Assembly (NCBI RefSeq): GCF_030151385.1
Contig: NZ_JASLDS010000017.1
Location: forward strand, 1 to 6,661
Source of the DNA: Soonwooa sp.
GTDB lineage: Bacteria > Bacteroidota > Bacteroidia > Flavobacteriales > Weeksellaceae
Length of the DNA stretch: 6,661 bases
Reading direction: 5' to 3'
Positions within the stretch are counted from its first letter, which is position 1. Each line of letters opens with the position of its first letter. The notes below the pieces were generated by a model. It saw only the letters and a list, made by a program, of their open reading frames with translations. It did no database searches and was not told the DNA's origin. Positions 1-5,673 of this stretch are shown here, piece by piece. The translations under genes and the position numbers were made by a program.

Positions 1-12
1 GAATAAATTGAG

Positions 13-20
13 TAAATTAG
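13..20 (+). promoter_or_regulatory. Possible -7 box for dpp7 (TAAATTAG)
   Basis: TAAATTAG matches the Bacteroidota -7 consensus TAnnTTTG at five of six defined positions and lies 19 nt before ATG40, similar to the better boxes in this window (14-20 nt). The matching -33 TTG would fall outside the window, so this is weak. The leader has no Shine-Dalgarno sequence. Confidence 0.25.
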
Positions 21-39
21 CCAGCAAAAATTTTACTCT

Positions 40-2172
40 ATGAAAAGAATATTTTTAGCACTTACTTTTCTTTTGAGTTTTGCTCAGATGAGAGCAGACG
101 AAGGAATGTGGCTATTAATGCTTATCAAGCGTCTTAATGGCGTTGACATGCAAAAAGAAGGCCTAAAATTGACGCCTGAAGAAATCTACTCAGTTAACAA
201 TTCTAGCCTTAAAGATGCTATTGTACAATTCGGTGGTGGATGTACTGCTGAAGTTGTTTCTAAAGAAGGTTTGTTATTTACTAACCACCACTGTGGATAT
301 GGTAACATCGCAGCACTTTCTACCCCAGAAAAAGACTATTTAACAAATGGTTTTTGGGCAATGAAGAAAAGTGAAGAACTTCCTGCTAAAGGACTTTCTG
401 TAAGATTCTTAGTAAGAATGGATGATGCTACACAAAGAATTAATTCTAAATTGAATAACAGCATGTCTGCTGAAGACAGAAAAAAAGTTATCGATGCAGA
501 ATATAAAGCAATCCAAGCTGAAAACAGCGAAAACGGAAAATACACTGTAATCGTAAGAGATTTCTTTAACGGTAACGAATTCTATTATTTCGTATATCAA
601 GATTACAAAGACGTAAGATTAGTTGGTACACCTCCTAACTCATTAGGAAAATTCGGTGGTGACACTGATAACTGGGAGTGGCCAAGACACACTGCAGATT
701 TCTCTGTGTTCAGAATTTACTCTGACGCTAATGGAAACCCAGCAGAATATTCTTTAAATAACGTTCCATTAAAGCCTAAGCATTCTTTACCAGTTTCACT
801 AAATGGTTACAAGCCAGGTGATTTTGCAATGATTATGGGTTACCCTGGAAGAACTAATCGTTATTTAACATCTTACGGTATCAAGCAAATGGTAGAAAAA
901 GACTATCCAGCTTGGGTAGAAGCTTCTAAAGTTGCTATGGATGTTATGAAAAAACACATGGACAAAAGCCAAGCTGTGAAGTTAGGTTATGCGTCTCAAT
1001 ATGCTTCTGTTGCTAACTACTGGAAAAACAGACAAGGTACAATTGATGCTGTTATCAAAAACGGAACTATTGCTGACAAACAAAAAGTAGAGCAAGCTTA
1101 TAAACAATGGGCGTCTATGCCAGAAAACAATGCAACATATTTGGATGTACTTCCAAACATTGAAGGTTATTACAAACAAGTATCTAGTAGAAATGCTGAG
1201 CGTAACTATATGTCTCAACTTTCTAGAAATGCGAAATATGTAAGCATTGCAGCTTCTTTAGGAAGCATGTTAAAAACTTATGCTGAGCAAGATCAAAACG
1301 GAAGAGCTCAAATGAAGCAAAAAGTAACTGACGCTATTGATAAAGTTTACGAAACTTTCAATCCAAAATTGGAAGGTGATATGATTTCTGCGATGTTTGC
1401 TTTGTATCAAGCTAGAGTTGCTAAAGATGTTGCTTCGCCAACAATTATGGCAGCAAATGCAAGTACAATCGCTAATACAGCTTTTGCTTCGATTTTTGCT
1501 AATAAAGAATCAGCAATGAAATTCTTAAACAACCCAGATGTTGCAGCTATCGGAAACGATCCACTTAAAAAAATTGGTGATGCAATTGTAGTTGAGCAAA
1601 AAATTGCTAGCGACAAATATGAAAAAGTTGACGACGACTTTGCAACTAACACAAGATTATTCTTAGACGGTCTTAAAAAATCTCAACCAAACAAGAGCTT
1701 CTATCCAGATGCTAACTCAACAATGAGATTAACTTATGGTACTATCGAAACTCTTCCTAAAAGAGCTGATAGAAACTACAAAGGCATCAAAGAAAACTAC
1801 TACACAACTATCGATGGTATGGTTGCTAAGTATAAAAAAGGTGACGAAGAATTTGACCTTCCTACAAAATTGATTAGCCAAGCTAAGAAAAAAGATTACG
1901 GTCAATATGCTGACAAAGATGGAAGTCTTCACGTTAACTTCTTGTCAAACAATGACATCACAGGAGGTAACTCAGGTTCTCCAATCTTAGATGCTAATGG
2001 TCACTTAATCGGACTTGCTTTCGATGGTAATAGTGAAGCTTTGAGCGGTGATATCGTATTCGAACCAGAATTACAAAGAACCATCAATGTTGATGCAAGA
2101 TTTGTACTTTGGGTAATTGACAAATTCTCAGGAGCTGGTCACTTAATCAGCGAAATGGAACTTGCTAAATAA
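40..2172 (+). CDS. dpp7: S46 family dipeptidyl-peptidase, DPP7 type (periplasmic)
   Basis: This 710-residue protein is a full-length S46 serine exopeptidase that removes dipeptides from the N-terminus of oligopeptides. Residues 1-19 form a signal peptide ending before the family-typical ADEGMW start of the mature protein, so it should act in the periplasm. The chymotrypsin-like triad is visible: His84 in TNHHCGYG, Asp220 in HTADFSVFR and Ser645 in GGNSGSP. Asn211, Trp212, Arg216 and Asp662 match the residues that hold the substrate amino group in solved family members. The S1 position that is Arg673 in Porphyromonas DPP11 (acidic specificity) is Gly663 here, 18 residues after the catalytic Ser as in the references. 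This indicates DPP7 specificity for bulky or hydrophobic P1 residues. Residues of about 270-560 are the helical domain. There is no T9SS C-terminal sorting domain. ATG40 is the first possible start, because in-frame stops lie at 4-6 and 13-15. A terminator follows 21 bp after the stop. Confidence 0.96.
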   Translation: MKRIFLALTFLLSFAQMRADEGMWLLMLIKRLNGVDMQKEGLKLTPEEIYSVNNSSLKDAIVQFGGGCTAEVVSKEGLLFTNHHCGYGNIAALSTPEKDYLTNGFWAMKKSEELPAKGLSVRFLVRMDDATQRINSKLNNSMSAEDRKKVIDAEYKAIQAENSENGKYTVIVRDFFNGNEFYYFVYQDYKDVRLVGTPPNSLGKFGGDTDNWEWPRHTADFSVFRIYSDANGNPAEYSLNNVPLKPKHSLPVSLNGYKPGDFAMIMGYPGRTNRYLTSYGIKQMVEKDYPAWVEASKVAMDVMKKHMDKSQAVKLGYASQYASVANYWKNRQGTIDAVIKNGTIADKQKVEQAYKQWASMPENNATYLDVLPNIEGYYKQVSSRNAERNYMSQLSRNAKYVSIAASLGSMLKTYAEQDQNGRAQMKQKVTDAIDKVYETFNPKLEGDMISAMFALYQARVAKDVASPTIMAANASTIANTAFASIFANKESAMKFLNNPDVAAIGNDPLKKIGDAIVVEQKIASDKYEKVDDDFATNTRLFLDGLKKSQPNKSFYPDANSTMRLTYGTIETLPKRADRNYKGIKENYYTTIDGMVAKYKKGDEEFDLPTKLISQAKKKDYGQYADKDGSLHVNFLSNNDITGGNSGSPILDANGHLIGLAFDGNSEALSGDIVFEPELQRTINVDARFVLWVIDKFSGAGHLISEMELAK

Positions 2173-2193
2173 TTCCAAAGCAAACATAAAATT

Positions 2194-2226
2194 AAAGAGG
2201 CGCTAAAATTTAGCGCCTCTTTTTTA
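2194..2226 (+). terminator. Rho-independent terminator of dpp7
   Basis: The arms AAAGAGGCGCTA (2194-2205) and TAGCGCCTCTTT (2211-2222) are perfect complements with a 5-nt AT loop, and a run of T follows (2220-2225). It begins 21 bp after the dpp7 stop codon. The A-run on the left gives it some activity in principle in the other direction too. Confidence 0.93.
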
Positions 2227-2260
2227 TTACAACAGAAACAACCTGAGATCCAGCTGAAAT

Positions 2261-2292
2261 AAAAAAAGGCTCAAATGTTAGATTTGAGCCTT
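2261..2292 (-). terminator. Rho-independent terminator of the acetyltransferase gene
   Basis: The arms 2266-2276 and 2282-2292 pair over 11 bp (AAGGCTCAAAT on the plus strand) around a 5-nt loop. Read on the minus strand the stem is followed by a run of seven T (2267-2261). It therefore ends the minus-strand gene whose stop is at 2336. With the dpp7 terminator 40 bp away it insulates two convergent transcripts. Confidence 0.9.
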
Positions 2293-2335
2293 AATATCTT
2301 ATACGAGAATTTTTAATAAAAACTAAAGTAGCAAC

Positions 2336-2632
2336 CTATGATTTTAACAAAATATCTTGAACATCGTCCATTCGATGCATTACTGTTTTCGCATACGAAC
2401 AATGTGGATAGACTTTCCAATTGTTAGTGCGGGCAAAATCTATGGCTTCTTTTACGATAAGTTTACCAAGACCTTGTCCTTCGAATTTTGGATAAATATT
2501 GACAAACGAAATTACAAATCGGCTGTCTTCTGGCATTATTGTATAAGTCAATCTTCCTACTTCCTCAGTGTCGTTATGCATCGTCATAAATCCGCCGTTG
2601 CCAGATTGGTGATTTTGGTATGTGTAATTCAT
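2336..2632 (-). CDS. Small GNAT-family N-acetyltransferase (YjdJ/NATD1-like)
   Basis: The 98-residue product is a minimal, single-domain GNAT of the short PF14542/COG2388 type (E. coli YjdJ, human NATD1), not the usual 150-residue form. The acetyl-CoA pyrophosphate loop is seen as EGQGLGKLIV (residues 51-60), followed by a helix KEAIDFART. Strand elements GRLTYTIM and FVISFVNIYP come before it. The C-terminal segment YPHCSYAKTVMHR (75-87), with Cys78, is typical of this subfamily. The substrate is unknown; no target should be read from the sequence. The start at 2632 gives the expected full length, and the leader is A/T-only (AAATAAAAAAAT) with no Shine-Dalgarno sequence. A near-promoter TAATATTTG (one base too long between TA and TTTG) lies about 25 nt upstream. 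It has the same orientation as the plug gene but is separated from it by the 2669-2818 element, so it is probably transcribed separately. Confidence 0.9.
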   Translation of the reverse strand: MNYTYQNHQSGNGGFMTMHNDTEEVGRLTYTIMPEDSRFVISFVNIYPKFEGQGLGKLIVKEAIDFARTNNWKVYPHCSYAKTVMHRMDDVQDILLKS

Positions 2633-2658
2633 ATTTTTTTATTTTTAAATTAAATTTC

Positions 2659-2668
2659 AAATATTATT
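2659..2668. repeat. Left copy of 10-bp direct repeat (AAATATTATT)
   Basis: AAATATTATT here is repeated exactly at 2819-2828. The two copies abut the GC-rich element at 2669-2818, the arrangement expected of a target-site duplication. Its low complexity means chance cannot be excluded. Confidence 0.5.
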
Positions 2669-2818
2669 CCAAATGGGGCAACTGCGGGACGCGATAGGGA
2701 TAGTAGCGAATATCCTTTTATGAGGCGGCTGAGCGCAGCGAAGTCCACCTCACAAAAGATAGCAGCGGATAGCCCGACCCGAAAGCTTCGGAAAAAGCGA
2801 AGGCTCGGGAATCGCCCA
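2669..2818. repeat. GC-rich structured intergenic repeat element (about 150 bp)
   Basis: The block is visibly GC-rich against AT-rich flanks and has no plausible gene. It contains a 17-bp direct repeat, GATAGTAGCGAATATCC (2699-2715) and GATAGCAGCGGATAGCC (2758-2774), matching at 14 of 17 positions. It also has an inverted pair, 2711-2725 with 2748-2761, giving a stem of about 13 pairs with one mismatch and one bulge around a 22-nt GC-rich loop. A second hairpin is formed by 2778-2790 with 2798-2809, looped by GAAAAAG. The ends are weakly inverted (TGGGGCA near 2674, CGCCCAA near 2819). From memory, the minus-strand phrase GGGCTATCCGCTGCTATC recurs between genes in Chryseobacterium and Flavobacterium genomes. 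I therefore read it as one copy of a dispersed, REP- or MITE-like family. Neither stem is followed by a T-run, so it is not a classical terminator. Confidence 0.72.
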
Positions 2819-2828
2819 AAATATTATT
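2819..2828. repeat. Right copy of 10-bp direct repeat, overlapping a stop codon
   Basis: An exact second copy of AAATATTATT. It includes the TAA stop of the minus-strand plug gene (2824-2826). If it is a target-site duplication, the element landed at the very 3' end of that gene and left the reading frame intact. Confidence 0.5.
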
Positions 2829-4035
2829 TTACTGGTGTGCGGAATTCGCCGTAACCCAACAATCCATCATAGTTGCGACCAAATGGCGTGTAATATAATA
2901 GTCCTTGGTACAAGTTTTCGGTTTGCCAAAAGTTACCATTTATTTCGCCAAAGTTAAGGCTGCCATCGGCGTTCTTGGTAGCTAACATATAGTTGTAGAA
3001 ACCTTGTTTTAGATAGATTTTCGCAACATACATTTTGTTGGCTTCGTCGTAAGTCATAAGGCTATTTTTATCAGCTTTGTAATCGTTGAACAATCCAAGA
3101 ACGTAAATATCTTTGTTCATTTTTAAACTCTCTAATGCGAAATGAACCCAAGAATAATCGGCTTCTTTGTTAGCGTCACGCTCGATGCCTAGGTCATTTC
3201 TGCGGAAATAAAAAGCACCATCTACGTCGCCATAAGCTTGATAGGTCTCAGGATAAGCCCAAACTGGGTAAAGGAAAGTTTGATTTTGGCCATTGTCGAA
3301 ACCAACATTGGCAACCATATCGTAAGCTTGATTAATAACCTTGTTGTCGAAATAATAAAACTCGCTGTTTCCTGGAAATGCGATATTCAGCTGTTGGAAA
3401 AGCATTTTGTTACCCAAAGTAGAAGTCGGACGTTGGTTAGAAATCGTGGTATTCCAATTGTTGTTTTGCATCACCGTCAACGAAATCGAATTAATATTAT
3501 TGGTCACTGCTGTGCCACTGCCGACTGCTTGGATCTCTACACGTTGACGCAAATCTGGATTTTTGGCATCTTGAAATCTCGTGATTTGCAAACCTAAATT
3601 AGCTGCATTTTCGTACATCGAAAAACGCTTTTTGAAAAGCGGTTTGTCAGCAGAATCTTTGTAAACGATAATCTCATAGTTGCCCGAAATCTTTGGCGTA
3701 ATTTTTTCGTTCGGGAAAGTTAACTGATAATGCGTGTAAGCCTGAGTCGTGTTAAAGGAATACTGAAAGTTATCAATAAGCGCATTGAGGCTTCCATTGG
3801 CAAATTCTGTAAAGAAAAGTCCATCGTCCTGCCAATTGCGATCGTAATGTTTTAAGGTATATCGATAGACTTGACTGCTGTTGGTTAAATCATCAAACCT
3901 TAAAATAAGTTGTTCGTTAAAGCCAATAATTGCAGTTTCGTCGTTGGTTTGTGGATTAAACAGTTGGATGCCAGCAATCTTTTGAGCTTGCAAAAAACCG
4001 ACTGACAAGAAAAAAATAAAACTTAACTTCTTCAT
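2824..4035 (-). CDS. Type IX secretion system plug protein (DUF5103)
   Basis: The 403-residue product is an exported Bacteroidota protein of the DUF5103 family (PF17116), now named for the Plug protein found bound to the SprA translocon of Flavobacterium johnsoniae, where it closes the periplasmic end of the pore. Residues 1-18 are a signal peptide (KK, a hydrophobic core, cleavage near LQAQ-KI). The N-terminal beta domain carries the family-typical YRYTLKHYDRNWQ (58-69) and the FANGSLNAL segment (78-86). A central linker, GDVDGAFYFRRND (269-281), precedes an immunoglobulin-like C-terminal domain with WVHFALES (297-304), DIYVLGLFNDY (309-319), YLKQGFYNYM (341-350) and a C-terminal YYTPFGRNYDGLLGYG (381-396). 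Length is normal and no sorting domain is seen. No other T9SS gene is in the window. It is divergent from the metallo-hydrolase gene. The role is inferred from the family. Confidence 0.88.
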   Translation of the reverse strand: MKKLSFIFFLSVGFLQAQKIAGIQLFNPQTNDETAIIGFNEQLILRFDDLTNSSQVYRYTLKHYDRNWQDDGLFFTEFANGSLNALIDNFQYSFNTTQAYTHYQLTFPNEKITPKISGNYEIIVYKDSADKPLFKKRFSMYENAANLGLQITRFQDAKNPDLRQRVEIQAVGSGTAVTNNINSISLTVMQNNNWNTTISNQRPTSTLGNKMLFQQLNIAFPGNSEFYYFDNKVINQAYDMVANVGFDNGQNQTFLYPVWAYPETYQAYGDVDGAFYFRRNDLGIERDANKEADYSWVHFALESLKMNKDIYVLGLFNDYKADKNSLMTYDEANKMYVAKIYLKQGFYNYMLATKNADGSLNFGEINGNFWQTENLYQGLLYYTPFGRNYDGLLGYGEFRTPVK

Positions 4036-4049
4036 ATTACGAAGATAAC

Positions 4050-4057
4050 GAAAATTA
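4050..4057 (-). promoter_or_regulatory. Possible -7 box for the plug gene (TAATTTTC)
   Basis: On the minus strand TAATTTTC matches TAnnTTTG except at the last base and ends 14 nt before the plug start codon. A second candidate, TATCTTCG (4047-4040), is only 4 nt from the start and would give a leaderless transcript. No -33 TTG is evident for either. Confidence 0.3.
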
Positions 4058-4069
4058 GATTCGATTTGG

Positions 4070-4077
4070 TATTTTTG
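4070..4077 (+). promoter_or_regulatory. -7 box for the metallo-hydrolase gene (TATTTTTG)
   Basis: TATTTTTG fits the Bacteroidota -7 consensus TAnnTTTG exactly and ends 18 nt before ATG4096, implying a leader of roughly a dozen bases without a Shine-Dalgarno sequence. I cannot find a TTG at the expected -33 position. It lies in the 60-bp divergent spacer shared with the plug gene. Confidence 0.45.
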
Positions 4078-4095
4078 TAATATTAAGAAATACCT

Positions 4096-4734
4096 ATGTT
4101 ACATATTAAGCAGTTTGCCTTTAATCCTTTTTCGGAAAATACATACATCATTTATAACGACGACAAAGAAGCCTTTATCATTGATCCTGGAAATTTCCAA
4201 GTCCATGAAACACAACAGATTGAATCGTTCTTAGACGACAACCAACTAAAAGTCAAAAACATTTTGCTAACACATGCACACATCGACCATGTTTTGGGAC
4301 TTCAGTGGGCTTATGACAAATATGATGTTCCTGTTTTGTTACATCTTAATGATAAGGAATTGCTAGACAGAGCGCCGATGAGTGCGATGCAGTTTGGATT
4401 TGCCTTTACGCCATTTGTTGGAAATTTAGAATTTCTGAACGAAGGTGATGTTATTAAACTTGGTGATGAGGAATTTAAGATTTTATTTGTACCAGGACAT
4501 TCCCCAGGAAGTATTGCTTTCTATAACGAAAAAGAAGCTTTTGTAATTTCGGGTGATGTTTTGTTCTATGGAAGCATCGGAAGAACTGATCTTTATAAAG
4601 CCAGTCACGAGCAATTAATCGACAGCATCAAAACGAAGTTATTAGTTCTGAATCCTAACACCAAAGTCTACAGTGGACACGGCGATCCTACGACTATCGG
4701 TTTCGAAAAGGATTTTAATCCTTTCTTGAAGTAA
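4096..4734 (+). CDS. MBL-fold metallo-hydrolase, glyoxalase II-like
   Basis: This 212-residue cytosolic protein is a complete metallo-beta-lactamase-fold hydrolase of the short, glyoxalase II-like class common in bacteria. All dinuclear metal ligands are present: His60, His62, Asp64 and His65 in THAHIDH, His135 in GHSPGS, bridging Asp154 in SGDVLF, and His195 in SGHGDPT. GRTDL follows the bridging Asp, as in hydroxyacylglutathione hydrolases. The protein is shorter than true GloB because the extra C-terminal helical substrate domain is missing, so hydrolysis of a thioester or related ester is likely but glutathione dependence is not shown. Flavobacteria often lack glutathione, which adds to the doubt. 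ATG4096 gives the normal start (MLHIKQFAFNPFSENTYII). No clear terminator follows; the nearest downstream structures are the AT-only hairpins in 4735-5070. Confidence 0.93.
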   Translation: MLHIKQFAFNPFSENTYIIYNDDKEAFIIDPGNFQVHETQQIESFLDDNQLKVKNILLTHAHIDHVLGLQWAYDKYDVPVLLHLNDKELLDRAPMSAMQFGFAFTPFVGNLEFLNEGDVIKLGDEEFKILFVPGHSPGSIAFYNEKEAFVISGDVLFYGSIGRTDLYKASHEQLIDSIKTKLLVLNPNTKVYSGHGDPTTIGFEKDFNPFLK

Positions 4735-5070
4735 GTTTTATTCAAGCCTAGCGTGTTTATAATTTTACAAAACAATTTAAGAGAATGTTTAAAATTTATA
4801 AGCTTAATTTATTTAATCAAAATAAACTAAGTTTATTCTTTATTAAACATTAAGAAACCCTTTAGGTTCGACCTAGTCAAATTTAGTAAATCAATCTGTT
4901 TATTTAATTAAGAAATCAATAAATTGATTTTTGTTAAGGTTTTAAGCTTATTTCTTTTAAATCTTAATTACTTAATGTTAAAAAAATCACAATAAGATTT
5001 AGTAAAAATATATTTTTAGAAAAATAGTAAAACTGATATTTTTTACAAACCACAAAAGGTTTTTCATTCA
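4735..5070. other. Long AT-rich non-coding spacer with multiple inverted repeats
   Basis: No credible coding frame is seen on either strand. The stretch is very AT-rich and carries five inverted repeats. AATGTTTAA (4784-4792) pairs with TTAAACATT (4843-4851) and encloses the hairpin AATAAAC-TAA-GTTTATT (4821-4837). TAGGT-TCG-ACCTA lies at 4863-4875. AAATCAAT-AA-ATTGATTT (4913-4930) is followed by a short T-run. TAAATCTTA (4958-4966) pairs with TAAGATTTA (4993-5001). ATTTAGTAAA occurs twice (4881-4890 and 4997-5006). The 4913-4932 hairpin could be a weak terminator for the metallo-hydrolase gene. AT-rich DNA produces such repeats easily, so I assign no function. Confidence 0.5.
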
Positions 5071-5103
5071 ATAAAAAACGCTCTCAAAAATTTGAGAGCG
5101 TTT
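5071..5103 (-). terminator. Rho-independent terminator of the miaA / peroxiredoxin-like unit
   Basis: On the minus strand the arms AAACGCTCTCAAA and TTTGAGAGCGTTT pair around a very small AT loop, followed by a T-run that continues to 5073. It starts 7 bp after the stop codon at 5111. The plus-strand reading has only TTTGTATTT after the stem, so it is much better placed for the minus strand. Confidence 0.92.
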
Positions 5104-5110
5104 GTATTTA

Positions 5111-5671
5111 TTAAGCTTTCCACTTGATGTTGCAACCCAAACTTGGTTTTTGCAAATCTTCTTGCGGTTGGTCTGCCAAAAGGTTTTCAAATGCAATAAT
5201 TAGATCCTCACCTGTTATTTCTTTTTGGTTCCCTGGACGCGAATCATCCATCTGACCACGATATACCAACTTCAAATCTTTATCAAACAAAAAGAAATCT
5301 GGTGTGCAAGCTGCTTCATAAGCTTTAGCAACTTCCTGAGACTCGTCGTATAAGTACGGAAAATTAACACCATGTTCCTCTGCAAAGTCAACCATCAATT
5401 CGGGACCATCAGCAGGATATGCGTTAGCGTCGTTAGAACTAATTGCGATAAACTCGATACCTTGCGCCTTATAGTCATCATAAAGTTCAGCCAATTTTTC
5501 GATCACATGCAATACAAAAGGACAGTGATTACAAATGAACATCACCAAAGTCGCTTTTTCACCTTTCAGCGCATTAAGCGTTTCAATTCTGTTTTCTTGA
5601 GAAGGATTAGGTAGTGCAAAGTCTCCAGCAACGGTTCCTAAAGCCAACATATTAGAAGGAGTATTAGCCAT
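5111..5671 (-). CDS. Thioredoxin-fold, peroxiredoxin-like protein (PRX_like1 type)
   Basis: The 186-residue product is a cytosolic thioredoxin-fold protein of the AhpC/TSA superfamily, closest to the uncharacterised PRX_like1 group. It has no signal peptide or lipobox. The active-site region is LVMFICNHCPFV, with Cys47 and Cys50 forming a CNHC dithiol where typical peroxiredoxins have a single peroxidatic Cys. IEFIAISSNDANAYPADGP (72-90) and the ACTPDFFLFD strand (121-130, with the cis-Pro region and Cys122) are family-typical, as is the C-terminal PSLGCNIKW with Cys180. A thiol-disulfide or peroxide-reducing role is likely, but no substrate is known. The start at 5671 lies 2 bp past the miaA stop, so the two are probably co-transcribed. 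A consensus -7 box inside the end of miaA may give an additional transcript. A strong terminator follows. Confidence 0.93.
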   Translation of the reverse strand: MANTPSNMLALGTVAGDFALPNPSQENRIETLNALKGEKATLVMFICNHCPFVLHVIEKLAELYDDYKAQGIEFIAISSNDANAYPADGPELMVDFAEEHGVNFPYLYDESQEVAKAYEAACTPDFFLFDKDLKLVYRGQMDDSRPGNQKEITGEDLIIAFENLLADQPQEDLQKPSLGCNIKWKA

Positions 5672-5673
5672 TT

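Noticed and set aside
2357..2653. A 98-codon plus-strand open frame across the acetyltransferase gene
   Set aside because: It is almost exactly antisense to the minus-strand frame that carries the GNAT acetyl-CoA loop EGQGLG. Its own translation resembles no family and has an odd composition (many Cys, His and Ile).
2699..2774. The two 17-bp repeats as a CRISPR array remnant
   Set aside because: There are only two imperfect copies, they are parts of larger stems, and there is no spacer series and no cas gene.
2673..2820. The GC-rich block as a tRNA, small rRNA fragment or riboswitch
   Set aside because: I could not fold it as a cloverleaf, there is no T-loop GGTTCRA or CCA end, and no known riboswitch core is seen. 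It is also not upstream of a typical riboswitch-controlled gene.
3238..3597. A 119-codon plus-strand open frame inside the plug gene
   Set aside because: It is antisense to a frame with a signal peptide and recognisable family motifs. Its translation has no domain I recognise and no plausible start context.
4784..4851. The nested AT-rich inverted repeats as a firm terminator of the metallo-hydrolase gene
   Set aside because: The stems are almost entirely A-T, no strong T-run follows on the plus strand, and such pairs arise readily in DNA of this composition.
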